64,000 nt of DNA from Bacteroides stercorirosoris (GCF_900142015.1 NZ_FQZN01000011.1:1-64000), one strand, 5' to 3'; positions 8,930-17,060 are shown, numbered from the stretch's first letter. Program-made: numbers and translations. The notes: generated by a model from the sequence alone, not told the origin.

Positions 8930-9525
8930 TGTTTTCTTATACTTTTTATTCGTTTGGCATAAGCTTTCAAAGTATATTCTCCCTCTTGCATCAATTTATA
9001 ATAATCCTCCCGTAACAAAGAAAAAAAGAGCTGATCATGATAAATCCCATTTTTATAAACAGCTTGTCGCTTTACTCCCTCTAATTGAAATCCACAAGCT
9101 TCCATCATTATTTTCGAAGTTTTATGTTCAGCCAAACAAGCACCCGTAAAACGATTTAAATTCATATGATCAAAAACTAACTCTCTAATCATTTTTCCAA
9201 CTTCATATCTAATCTCACCATCTCTATATTGTCTATTTCCAATAATAATTCCCCCTCCATGAGCACAACGATTAATATAATCAATATTATTAATAGAAGT
9301 ATACCCAATCATCTCACGCTCACCTTCAGCTAAACAAATGGCTAAATAAAGTTCCTTAGTGTTATTCATCATTTTTTGTTTAACCCACTCTTTCTCTATT
9401 TCCGAAGAAACATATCTGAAATTACCTGAAAGAAGGTTCTGAATCTCAGGATCATTCCTCCATTTATTTATTAAAATATAATCTTCAAGCTCAAATCCTC
9501 TTAGAAATATCTTATTATTATCCAT
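8926..9525 (-). CDS. GNAT-family N-acetyltransferase (RimJ/RimL or PseH-like)
   Basis: A 199-residue protein with the GNAT fold: LRGFELEDYILINKWRNDPEI at the start, the acetyl-CoA loop around IGNRQYRDG, and the LNRFTGACLAEHKTS / MMEACGFQLEGVKRQ C-terminal half typical of RimJ/RimL-like enzymes. Relatives in polysaccharide loci acetylate amino groups of nucleotide-activated amino sugars. Its stop overlaps the start of the serine hydrolase by 4 bp (ATGA), which indicates translational coupling. It could act on the product of the aminotransferase encoded upstream. The acceptor is unknown. Confidence 0.85.
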   Translation of the reverse strand: MDNNKIFLRGFELEDYILINKWRNDPEIQNLLSGNFRYVSSEIEKEWVKQKMMNNTKELYLAICLAEGEREMIGYTSINNIDYINRCAHGGGIIIGNRQYRDGEIRYEVGKMIRELVFDHMNLNRFTGACLAEHKTSKIMMEACGFQLEGVKRQAVYKNGIYHDQLFFSLLREDYYKLMQEGEYTLKAYAKRIKSIRKH

Positions 9526-9528
9526 ATT

Positions 9529-10497
9529 CTATCCAGCTATAACACTCAAAATAATATCCATTTCACGAAACCCATAACGTTGATCTATTGGCAAAGGAAG
9601 AATCTTATTCGCCAATTGATATTCCAAGTCACAAGTTGTACACCATTGAAATATATTAGGCCAATAAGTTGCAACATATATCTTATTAGCAAGCAATCGG
9701 TTTCTTATTTCAAGAGCATTTTCCGTATAATAAGGATATACCATAGGGCATGAAAAAGCCATATTTAAGTCCAACAGATTCGTTAAATACAAATTATCAT
9801 GCAAATAAGAAAAATTACGTAATCTAATCTCTTTGATCTGCTCAAAGTCAATACTAAAAAGCAATGCTCGCGTTAACTGTGACATAGTTTTCATAGGCTG
9901 CATAGAAAGTAACTTGCTATTTTCTCTAAAGTCATTATATCCATTCGAAGCCTTCTCATCATAACGCCTCAATAAATGACTGCAACGAGAAAAAGATATA
10001 TCCATTTCAAGCTGAGAATCCAAATAAGTTAAACCCGAATAAGCAATTCCACCATCTGGTACCCCTACAAACTTCCGAGGACTATAAATGTAAGAGGGGC
10101 CAGCAGTAACATCAGAATAAAAAGATTGAGCATTATCAACGATGAGCCTATCACCGTACACTTCCGAAAGAGACTTAACATATTCATCTTTCACTCCAAA
10201 GTAATTAGTGTAGAGAATAAACTCTCCAGAGGACAATCTTTTTAAGTCATAAAGTTCCAATTGTTGATTAATTGAATAGAATGAATAATCAATATTCAAT
10301 TTTATGAGAGGTTCTAATATAGTGTCACATGTATAATATGGAATCCATAACCTCTCTATTTTTTTTGAGGACAAAACATATTCTAAAGCATTCCTCCCAG
10401 AATTCAGTAAAACCCCATCATCATGAATGAATTTTTTTCTTTTACGTGATAATTCTAAATGGAAATAGCCTCCGATTTCTATCTTATTCATTATCAT
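9529..10497 (-). CDS. DegT-like PLP-fold protein of capsule locus
   Basis: A 322-residue protein with distant similarity to DegT/DnrJ/EryC1 aminotransferases. SGRNALEYVL and WIPYYTCDTI resemble the N-terminal part, VDNAQSF holds the Asp that would contact the PLP nitrogen, and SPRKFVGVPDGG has a Lys in the position of the Schiff-base lysine. It is about 50 residues shorter than standard sugar aminotransferases. It overlaps the ATP-grasp gene by 4 bp, so the two are probably made in fixed ratio. Whether it is a true aminotransferase or another PLP enzyme cannot be decided here. Confidence 0.65.
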   Translation of the reverse strand: MIMNKIEIGGYFHLELSRKRKKFIHDDGVLLNSGRNALEYVLSSKKIERLWIPYYTCDTILEPLIKLNIDYSFYSINQQLELYDLKRLSSGEFILYTNYFGVKDEYVKSLSEVYGDRLIVDNAQSFYSDVTAGPSYIYSPRKFVGVPDGGIAYSGLTYLDSQLEMDISFSRCSHLLRRYDEKASNGYNDFRENSKLLSMQPMKTMSQLTRALLFSIDFEQIKEIRLRNFSYLHDNLYLTNLLDLNMAFSCPMVYPYYTENALEIRNRLLANKIYVATYWPNIFQWCTTCDLEYQLANKILPLPIDQRYGFREMDIILSVIAG

Positions 10498-11684
10498 AAC
10501 TCCTCTACAAGAACCTCTACATAAGATGACGGAGAGTTAAAAAAATCATCCATATCACTATATTTATTAAACTCTAATAACAAAATTCCAATTGTTTCAT
10601 TTGAACCAAGAAAAGCATTTATTATATCACCCTCTTCCAAAAAAATATAACTACCATTAATTTTTCCTTGAAAACTGCCTAGCAACCTGTATCCTTTATA
10701 AATACCAGAAATACGACTATGCAAGGCATAATACGCAAAAACATGCTTATTGATATGGCAACATATAGGAAAAGTATTTCCCAAAGAGGCTTCAACGGCC
10801 AATGCAACCATATTAACATCTGTATAATTATAAATTACTTCAGGTATACAATTACCACCATTACGAGGCCCCAATTCCATTAAATAGATCTTATCATTTT
10901 TATCTACCATCACCTCAAGATTAAAGGATAGATTTTTTAAACCGGAAAGGCTAATCGCACGCTCAATTTCATTAGTAATCCTTTCCTTTAAAGATGCAGA
11001 TAACAAAGAGGGAAACTTCATACCACAAGGTACATAGCCATTAATACTATTATCCACTACTTGATCCCCATAACAAACAAATTCTAAACGTGATATACCA
11101 AAAAAGCCGTCTCCTCCTATCTGAGGCCCGACCTTCTCTATAAATTCTTCAATTAAAACAATTTTTAGCCTTGAATAAGATAATGCAAAATGAAAAGCAT
11201 CAGTAAGTCCATCCTTATCAAATACCTTAGTAATTCCCTTACTACCTGAAGAATCAACGGGCTTTACCATCACAGGATATTCCCAGTCATCAACATCTAC
11301 CTCTTGAATATCAAAATAAGATTTAGCTTTCGGAACATTAAAACCATTCTCTCTCAAAAATTGACGCCACAAGTGCTTCTCTCCCAAGAGGCAAATCTTA
11401 TCAAAAGAATTTCCAGGTAAGCCCAATTTTTCTGAAACATAAGCAGATGTCGGAGCTGCCGGATCAGATGCAAAACAAAGAATGCCATCTACATGAAGAG
11501 AGGAGGCTAAATCTAAGACTTTTTCTTTGTCAGTAGTACTAATGTTATAGTATTCATCAGCCAATTTATGCCCTGGATTACTAGGCAAATAATCACAAGT
11601 CACAACATAGTACCCCTTTGATTTTGCATATCTTATTGCGGGAATTTGAAAATAGGTACCACCTAAAATTAATATTTTTTTCAT
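10494..11684 (-). CDS. ATP-grasp domain ligase
   Basis: A 396-residue ATP-grasp protein. The N-terminal pre-ATP-grasp domain starts KKILILGGTYFQIPAI, and PVMVKPVDSSGSKGITKV is the ATP-binding P-loop equivalent; FNLEVMVDKNDKIYLMELGPRNGG carries the Mg-binding acidic and Asn residues. Family enzymes join a carboxylate to an amine or thiol through an acyl-phosphate. The ATG at 11684, preceded by CAGGG, gives a 4-bp ATGA overlap with the aminotransferase stop; an upstream TTG at 11702 is less likely. In this operon it may attach an amino acid or other carboxylate to an amino sugar. That role is inference. Confidence 0.85.
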   Translation of the reverse strand: MKKILILGGTYFQIPAIRYAKSKGYYVVTCDYLPSNPGHKLADEYYNISTTDKEKVLDLASSLHVDGILCFASDPAAPTSAYVSEKLGLPGNSFDKICLLGEKHLWRQFLRENGFNVPKAKSYFDIQEVDVDDWEYPVMVKPVDSSGSKGITKVFDKDGLTDAFHFALSYSRLKIVLIEEFIEKVGPQIGGDGFFGISRLEFVCYGDQVVDNSINGYVPCGMKFPSLLSASLKERITNEIERAISLSGLKNLSFNLEVMVDKNDKIYLMELGPRNGGNCIPEVIYNYTDVNMVALAVEASLGNTFPICCHINKHVFAYYALHSRISGIYKGYRLLGSFQGKINGSYIFLEEGDIINAFLGSNETIGILLLEFNKYSDMDDFFNSPSSYVEVLVEEL

Positions 11685-12796
11685 CCCTGTTGAAAAATAC
11701 AATTTAAAATTTTATCAGTGTCTTGGGGTGTCAATCCACAATACATTGGCAGACATATCACACTATCTGCCATTTGAGTTGCAATAGGGAGATTATAAGG
11801 ACTAGCAGACTCTAATCCTCGATAAGTGGAAAATTCACTTATCAAAGGATAAAAATATCTCCTTCCTAAAATATTCTGTTCTTTCATCTTAAAATAAAGT
11901 TCATCACGGGTCATACCATAATCTTCCGCATCGACAAATACTGGAAAATAAGAGTAGTTATGACGAACCCCTGACATATCATCCATAAAACGAATGCCTC
12001 CGATTTCTTTTAGCCCTTCACGATATTTCAAAGCAATTTCACGACGAGCTGCAATTGCCGCATCAACCTGCTGCAAATTCAACAATCCATATGCAGAACG
12101 TATCTCGTCCATCTTACCATTAATACCAGGAGCAACAATGGTTGTTTCACCCGCAAAGCCAAAGTTTTTCAAATAGTCAATACGCTTCTTTGTATTTTCA
12201 TCATGACAGACTAAGGCACCGCCTTCAACTGTATTATAAACCTTCGTAGCATGGAAACTCAAAGTAGACATATCGCCTGCACTCAAAATAGAATTTCCAT
12301 TTACCTCTACGCCAAAAGCATGAGCAGCATCATAAATCACCTTCAAACCATACTTATCAGCTATTGCTTGAATACGTTCTGTTTCACAAGGTCTACCATA
12401 GACATGTACAGGCATAATAGCAGTAGTTTTAGGAGTAATTGCCGCTTCAATTTTATCAGGATCAATATTACATGTTATCGGATCAATATCTACAAAAACA
12501 GGTTTTATACCATTCCACCACAAGGCATGAGTAGTAGCCACAAAACTATATGGGGTAGTAATCACCTCACCTGTTATACGTAAAGCTTGTAAAGCACAAA
12601 TCAAAGGTAAAGTTCCATTAGTAAATAAGCTTATATATGGCACTTTCAGATATTCACATAAAGCCTTCTCTAATTTTTGATGATAATAACCATTATTTGT
12701 CAACCACTTACGCTGCCATATATCCTGCAAATAAGGTAAAAAATCATCTAAAGAGGGTAATAAAGGAGCAGTTACTGTAATAACTTTATTTTCCAT
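11681..12796 (-). CDS. DegT/DnrJ/EryC1/StrS-family nucleotide-sugar aminotransferase
   Basis: A 371-residue PLP-dependent aminotransferase. GTLPLICALQAL, TTPYSFVATTHAL, the VIYDAAHAFGV segment with the PLP-contacting Asp, and SFHATKVYNTVEGG with the Schiff-base Lys are all canonical. Members convert a 4-keto-6-deoxy (or 3-keto) nucleotide sugar into the amino sugar using glutamate. It resembles the VioA/FdtB-type enzymes that make dTDP-4-amino-4,6-dideoxyhexoses, but the exact position and epimer cannot be told from sequence. It supplies the amino group that the acyltransferase genes downstream could modify. It starts 10 bp after the flippase gene. Confidence 0.9.
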   Translation of the reverse strand: MENKVITVTAPLLPSLDDFLPYLQDIWQRKWLTNNGYYHQKLEKALCEYLKVPYISLFTNGTLPLICALQALRITGEVITTPYSFVATTHALWWNGIKPVFVDIDPITCNIDPDKIEAAITPKTTAIMPVHVYGRPCETERIQAIADKYGLKVIYDAAHAFGVEVNGNSILSAGDMSTLSFHATKVYNTVEGGALVCHDENTKKRIDYLKNFGFAGETTIVAPGINGKMDEIRSAYGLLNLQQVDAAIAARREIALKYREGLKEIGGIRFMDDMSGVRHNYSYFPVFVDAEDYGMTRDELYFKMKEQNILGRRYFYPLISEFSTYRGLESASPYNLPIATQMADSVICLPMYCGLTPQDTDKILNCIFQQG

Positions 12797-12806
12797 TCTA
12801 ATATAT

Positions 12807-14255
12807 TTATTTTACTCGTTTTAACAAAGAAATTACCATTTGTCGGACTTCAATATATTCTTCTAATTTCAGTTTCTCATAAATTGCAACAGATAATACA
12901 AACCCAAGCAGACATTGCATCGGAAGAAGAATATACATAGAAATATCTAATAGAGAAAGACACCACATAACTGCAGCTGTAACAAAAGAAACTCCAAAAG
13001 TGGGAAGTATATCTTCTATTTGATCTTTTGTAGGATAGTTTATCAAATCTGCCGAATAAAAACTATTCAAAAAATATGCAATAAATGAAGTAAAAACACT
13101 CCCCCAAAGCATATATTCAATTCCATAAAATATTCCAATAATTATGGGACCAACAGCTATTATTTTCTTTAAAATTTCTAGTTTAAGAAATAAATCAGAA
13201 CGCCCTTTGACTTGAAGTATATTCAAATTAATAGCATGGAGTGGATAAAGCATACCAGCAAAGCAAATAATTTGAAGAAAAGAAACTGCCATCAACCACT
13301 TTTCACCAATTAAAATTACAATTAGTGGCTTAGCAACCGCTGCCAATCCTAACATACAGGCAAATGTTACTAACATCGTTACTTTTATCACTTTACGATA
13401 GGCTTGCTTCAATCGTTCAGACTCATCTTGCATAGAGCTTAAAACAGGATAGCTCACACGCTGAACAACAGATGTCAAATTACTAGAAAATATGATATTA
13501 AATTGTTGAGCACGAGTATATTGTCCTAGCTGAGCGGAGCTATAAAAACGACCAATAATGATATAATAAATATCCTTATAAATTGTATTTAACAGCCCTG
13601 ACAAAAGAAGTTTAGATCCAAAACCAAACATTTCTTTAAAACTCCTCATTGAAAATTCCCAAACCGGACGCCAATGGCAAAATGTCCAAAGAAATAAAGT
13701 ATTCAGAAGTTGCCTGGATAATTGCTGTCCTACTAAACTCCAAACTCCCATTCCATAGAAAGCCATACCAATACCAACAATACCGCTGAATATAGAGGAT
13801 ATTAAAGAAACCTTAGTCTGAACCTTAAATTCTACATTCCTAATGAAAATAGTCCGTGGAATAATTGCTAGAGCATTAATTATAAGCACCCATCCAATAA
13901 CCCGAGTTACTTCTACCAAAACGGGTTCTTTGAAAAAATCACTAATAGCCGGAGAAATTGCATAAAGCAAAATATATAAAATAATACTTACAAACAAATT
14001 AAAATAAAACACAGTATTATAATCAATCTGTTTGATCTCTATCTTACGAATCAATGCATTAGAAAAGCCACTATCAATAATAGAATTTGAGACTGCTATA
14101 AATATGGCAATCATAGCCATTATTCCATACTCTGCAGGAGATAACAACCGAGCTAAAACCAATCCTACCAGAAAAGTAATTCCTGAATTTGCTATATTAT
14201 CAACAAAACTCCAAGCAACTCCCTTGACGGCTTTATTTTTAAGAGAACTAGACAC
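12807..14255 (-). CDS. Wzx-type polysaccharide flippase (MOP superfamily)
   Basis: A 482-residue integral membrane protein with about fourteen hydrophobic segments. The N-terminal KNKAVKGVAWSFVDNIANSG and LVLARLLSPAEYGIMAM are typical of the polysaccharide-transporter branch of the MOP superfamily. It would flip undecaprenyl-pyrophosphate-linked repeat units to the periplasm for the Wzy-like polymerase encoded further along the operon. The predicted start is GTG at 14255. It is the first structural gene after upxZ and lies behind a 264-bp spacer that contains a long hairpin. Confidence 0.92.
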   Translation of the reverse strand: MSSSLKNKAVKGVAWSFVDNIANSGITFLVGLVLARLLSPAEYGIMAMIAIFIAVSNSIIDSGFSNALIRKIEIKQIDYNTVFYFNLFVSIILYILLYAISPAISDFFKEPVLVEVTRVIGWVLIINALAIIPRTIFIRNVEFKVQTKVSLISSIFSGIVGIGMAFYGMGVWSLVGQQLSRQLLNTLFLWTFCHWRPVWEFSMRSFKEMFGFGSKLLLSGLLNTIYKDIYYIIIGRFYSSAQLGQYTRAQQFNIIFSSNLTSVVQRVSYPVLSSMQDESERLKQAYRKVIKVTMLVTFACMLGLAAVAKPLIVILIGEKWLMAVSFLQIICFAGMLYPLHAINLNILQVKGRSDLFLKLEILKKIIAVGPIIIGIFYGIEYMLWGSVFTSFIAYFLNSFYSADLINYPTKDQIEDILPTFGVSFVTAAVMWCLSLLDISMYILLPMQCLLGFVLSVAIYEKLKLEEYIEVRQMVISLLKRVK

Positions 14256-14424
14256 GAAAAGTTAATTTTAAGTCTAACCTTTACACGAATGTAGTTAAAT
14301 TATTAACTGATATAAACACTTGACATCTTGCAACCAAAAGACGTTTACAAGTCATCATAACCACACACAATACTTTACTGAATATATTATAGAAATTCAT
14401 TCACAGTTCTCAATAAACAATAGA

Positions 14425-14511
14425 AACCGGGGATAGGAACGCCTGAGGGTGATTTATTGATTTATATTTATTATGCGTAGAATACAGACGCTCCAAACAA
14501 AATCCCCGGTT
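14425..14511 (-). promoter_or_regulatory. Long structured RNA element between upxZ and wzx
   Basis: The minus-strand transcript starts AACCGGGGAU 8 nt after the upxZ stop codon, and its exact complement AUCCCCGGUU lies 67 nt later. Inside this outer 10-bp stem a second 10-nt arm GGAGCGUCUG pairs with CAGGCGUUCC through eight Watson-Crick and two G-U pairs. The two G-U pairs exist only in the minus-strand RNA; on the plus strand they would be A-C mismatches, so selection appears to act on the operon transcript. The loop is about 38 nt. No long U-run follows at once, so it is not a classic intrinsic terminator. Its role is unknown; a pause, processing or antitermination site is possible. The rest of the gap (14256-14424) shows nothing I recognise. 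Confidence 0.6.
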
Positions 14512-14519
14512 ATTTTTTA

Positions 14520-15002
14520 CTAATCGACATATTCCCATGGATAGGGATTCTCTTCCATATTACGAAGTTCTTCAGCAGCCTCAACCTGTTCGGATGTAAG
14601 AGAAGTCTGTCCCCACCCATCCACAATCTTACGGGCAGTCTGCAACAAAGCTTCTTCATAAGTCTCACCATAACAATAGGTCAACAGTCTGACTTTAAGC
14701 AAGGAGTCCGGAAGCCCTTCCAAAACGTCACAAGCACGTACAAGAATCTCTTGCTTCTTCTGCTCCTTATCACCATAATTGTATATAGTGGCATTGTAGC
14801 CCATCAGAAGAGCCAGACACAAATTGGCCTCTTCTTCGATATCGGAACTTTTTACAGCAAAAAGAGAATCGGATTTTAAGAGAACATCCTTATTCTGACG
14901 ACAAAAGTCATCAGAATAAAGAGGCTCACCATCCATGCCGAGATACATTAAAGTATGGGCGGCATGCTGAAGCTCAACAGCACGAGAAAGTAAAGAATTC
15001 AT
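14520..15002 (-). CDS. upxZ: UpxZ-family capsule antitermination inhibitor
   Basis: A 160-residue cytoplasmic protein with the typical UpxZ content: a helical N-terminus (LLSRAVELQHAAHTLMYLG), a central EEEANLCLALLMGYNATIY and a C-terminal ENPYPWEYVD. In Bacteroides fragilis UpxZ proteins bind non-cognate UpxY proteins and block their antitermination, so that one capsule predominates per cell. The gene is second in the operon, 18 bp after upxY, which is the invariant gene order of these loci. No odd features were seen. Confidence 0.92.
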   Translation of the reverse strand: MNSLLSRAVELQHAAHTLMYLGMDGEPLYSDDFCRQNKDVLLKSDSLFAVKSSDIEEEANLCLALLMGYNATIYNYGDKEQKKQEILVRACDVLEGLPDSLLKVRLLTYCYGETYEEALLQTARKIVDGWGQTSLTSEQVEAAEELRNMEENPYPWEYVD

Positions 15003-15020
15003 TTTATAATTGAGATGATA

Positions 15021-15731
15021 TTATTTTATAAACTTTAGATAGGATTTGGGTACTTTGACGCTTGCAATCAAAACTCCCTTGATACGGATAACCACATAAG
15101 TTTTGTTAGCTTCTGTAGCAACCTCACCTTCAATGCCACTAAAATCCCCCTTGACAACTTTCACTTTATCTCCAATAGCAAAAGGTTCGTTATCAAAATT
15201 AACCCCATCAGGATTCAAATCCATCACAAACATGAAGTCTTCCATCTGCTTATCAGGAACAACCAGCATGGAATGAGTAAATAGATCCTTCATGTAGAAA
15301 AGCTGGACATTATAAACATTGGATATGTCGCAAGCGGTTTGTTTAGTAGCACGGATGAAGATTAAATTTCGGATAACAGGAACCTCACTACGTTTACGGC
15401 GATACTTCAGTTGTGATATCACAATTCGCGTGGGAAGATAACAGTCAAGATCCAGCTTCTCTTCGGACTTAAGCTTATCTAAGGATTTTCGGACAGCAAA
15501 CTCTTGTTTGTCACGAGTACGGGCAGCAAACCAATATTTTTGATTTTCAATCACTTGCAAAAAGAGAATCGAGGATTTTACTATAGTTCCGGGTGCGCTT
15601 CGCGGTTTGAACGAGACATATTCTCTTTCAAACCGTAGCAAATAGATATTTCGACTTAATACGTTATAAACGAAGATATTAAATTCAAAAAATCGTTTTT
15701 TAATCGTTCGTTTAATAGACAACACGATCAT
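15021..15731 (-). CDS. upxY: UpxY-family NusG-like capsule transcription antiterminator
   Basis: A NusG paralogue with an NGN domain (YWFAARTRDKQEFAV onward) and a C-terminal KOW motif in IGDKVKVVKGDFSGIEGEV. UpxY proteins bind RNA polymerase in the leader of their own capsule operon and prevent early termination. The listed ATG start at 15731 gives 236 residues, about 55 more than homologues need, and this extra part is basic and unlike NusG. The ATG also lies inside the segment bounded by inverted repeats. The real start is probably a non-ATG codon near 15563 (a GTG precedes IENQKYWF), which would leave a leader of about 150 nt. Start confidence is low, family confidence high. Confidence 0.9.
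   Translation of the reverse strand: MIVLSIKRTIKKRFFEFNIFVYNVLSRNIYLLRFEREYVSFKPRSAPGTIVKSSILFLQVIENQKYWFAARTRDKQEFAVRKSLDKLKSEEKLDLDCYLPTRIVISQLKYRRKRSEVPVIRNLIFIRATKQTACDISNVYNVQLFYMKDLFTHSMLVVPDKQMEDFMFVMDLNPDGVNFDNEPFAIGDKVKVVKGDFSGIEGEVATEANKTYVVIRIKGVLIASVKVPKSYLKFIK
15705..15716 (+). repeat. Left inverted repeat of putative invertible promoter
   Basis: CGTTCGTTTAAT is the exact reverse complement of ATTAAACGAACG at 15900-15911. Read on the minus strand it contains AAACGAACGA, close to the 10-bp consensus of the repeats used by the Mpi invertase at Bacteroides fragilis capsule promoters. It lies at the upxY-proximal edge of the 183-bp segment, inside the non-homologous N-terminal extension of the upxY reading frame. 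Confidence 0.7.
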
Positions 15732-15863
15732 GCCTTCAACATGAAATTTGAAATCATAAAAATGAGAGGATATTAAATATATATATTATTAATATTATCA
15801 CATTGATTACTAATAATATAACTGACAAAAAATGAAATAATAGAAATATTTTTATTAAACATC

Positions 15864-15894
15864 TTGCACGTTCGAAAAATACCCCTTATCTTTG
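15864..15894 (+). promoter_or_regulatory. Promoter inside putative invertible segment, facing away from upxY
   Basis: A Bacteroides-type promoter: TTG at 15864-15866 as -33 element, 20-bp spacer, and TATCTTTG at 15887-15894 matching the TAnnTTTG -7 box. It points rightwards, away from the capsule operon. Inversion at the flanking 12-bp repeats would place it about 6 bp from the left repeat, reading into upxY. I found no TAnnTTTG box in the same segment facing upxY. The rest of the 15732-16086 gap is AT-rich and has no other feature besides the second -7 box listed at 16032. Confidence 0.65.
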
Positions 15895-15899
15895 CGCCC

Positions 15900-15911
15900 A
15901 TTAAACGAACG
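15900..15911 (+). repeat. Right inverted repeat of putative invertible promoter
   Basis: ATTAAACGAACG, exact reverse complement of the left repeat, starts 5 bp after the -7 box of the enclosed promoter. It extends into AAACGAACGT, which differs at one position from the Mpi-type consensus I know (ARACGTWCGT). The expected transcription start would fall in or beside this repeat, as in known invertible capsule promoters. Confidence 0.7.
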
Positions 15912-16031
15912 TTTTTTAAACACCCCCTATTTTTTACTATACCATTCTAATTTACTGCATATTACATCTACCAAAAAAGTTTTTATTTCATTTTATTCAT
16001 CATCCCCTATCCTACATATTAACAATCATAG

Positions 16032-16044
16032 TATCTTTGCGCCC
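16032..16044 (+). promoter_or_regulatory. Second -7 box upstream of the frameshifted small gene
   Basis: TATCTTTGCGCCC repeats exactly the 13 bases found at 15887-15899. It matches TAnnTTTG and lies 43 bp before the small gene at 16087. No convincing -33 element is seen at the expected distance, so it may be weak or may be a duplicated remnant of the invertible promoter edge. Confidence 0.4.
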
Positions 16045-16086
16045 TTATTTACAAATTAACTGTTTTTAATTAAATAATTTTTCAAA

Positions 16087-16505
16087 ATGAGTAAATCAAA
16101 AAAAACGCTGTTAAAAGCGAAGAAACAGGGTTAGTAAAACCAAGTGAACAGAACAGGCAATCCTCTGAACAAGCGGAAAATAAACCACACAGAGGCCGTC
16201 CTAAGGGTAAAAAGGTTAAAGGAATTAACAATAACCAAGAAAGTATGCTGGGAAATCTTTTGGATGGATACATCGAGGGTAATTTCTACGTTGGAAACAA
16301 TGAAAAGATTCCACCCGAAAAACTCGAATTAGCCCCGTTCATAGAACGCATAGCGGAAACCAAACTCTTCCTAAATGATGACGGAACCCCTATGTCAAAG
16401 AGCACTTTAACCAAAATGGCAGAAAAAATGTGGCAAAAGGATAAAAGAGTCAGACACAACGAAAAACATAAGGAGAAATCACCCTCCAGAAGAGGCAGGA
16501 ATTAA
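16087..16505 (+). pseudogene. Small lysine-rich protein gene, frameshifted at an A8 run
   Basis: The ATG at 16087 opens a frame that stops after 15 codons, at 16132-16134. After an A8 run at 16098-16105 a second frame carries on without a stop to 16505. One added A in the run fuses them into a single protein of about 139 residues beginning MSKSKKNAVKSEETGLVKP. The distal part has a basic GRPKGKKVKG patch resembling an AT-hook and ends in a Lys/Arg-rich tail. The alternative is an internal ATG start at 16245 that gives 86 residues. I do not recognise a family. The break could be real, a sequencing error in the homopolymer, or slippage-controlled expression. Confidence 0.55.
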
Positions 16506-16575
16506 AAAGATACTGTCAAAACAGCAAGACCTACCTTTGCCCCCACGTTAACAAGACCAAGTCAGACTTCAATGA

Positions 16576-16613
16576 GATGCCGCTTCCTCTTATGCGAAGC
16601 GACATCTTTTTTT
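16576..16613 (+). terminator. Intrinsic terminator
   Basis: GATGCCGCTTC pairs with GAAGCGACATC (one mismatch in 11 bp) around a 9-nt loop and is followed by seven T. It lies 70 bp after the frameshifted small gene and separates it from the next gene at 16674. Confidence 0.8.
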
Positions 16614-16673
16614 ATGCTATGGCATGGGCTTGAAAACGTAACCAACATTATTATTAATTAAATATATCGTAAG

Positions 16674-17027
16674 ATGAAAAGACACGAGTTCAAAAATCCG
16701 GTTCCAGTCCGTGAAAGAATGACAGAAAAATGGAAAAAACGGTTCATGTTCGAAAAGGGGTATTCCGAAGAATGCGCAGAATGGTCAGCACAAAGATTGA
16801 TCGACCTCATTGACCACATGCAGTACGGCTACGCCCTTATTGCCTTTTACAAACAAGGCATAACCTTTAAAATGGTAAAAGCAACCCTCATACCTTATGA
16901 AAGTTTCTTTCACCGATTCTATGAAATGGAACGCATAGAAAGTACTGTAATTTACTGGGATGTAGAATCACAGGGTTGGAGAAGTTTCCAGTTGGAGAAT
17001 TTATTGGACTGGAGCCCCGTCTGCTAA
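16674..17027 (+). CDS. Small conserved protein, SH3-like beta-barrel fold suspected
   Basis: A 117-residue protein without signal peptide or membrane segment. The N-terminal half is helical and rich in charge (EKWKKRFMFEKGYSEECAEWSAQRL). The C-terminal half, ending VIYWDVESQGWRSFQLENLL, resembles small Bacteroides proteins annotated as SH3 beta-barrel fold-containing. It is followed after 33 bp by a DUF4373 gene on the same strand. Genes of this kind are common in mobile or variable islands of Bacteroides; the function is unknown. Confidence 0.65.
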   Translation: MKRHEFKNPVPVRERMTEKWKKRFMFEKGYSEECAEWSAQRLIDLIDHMQYGYALIAFYKQGITFKMVKATLIPYESFFHRFYEMERIESTVIYWDVESQGWRSFQLENLLDWSPVC

Positions 17028-17060
17028 TCATTAATTACTAATCGTTTAATCACTAAAGAA

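Noticed and set aside
16506..16560. Promoter at TACCTTTG (16532-16539)
   Set aside because: It matches the -7 consensus, but there is no -33 element and a terminator follows at 16576 before any gene.
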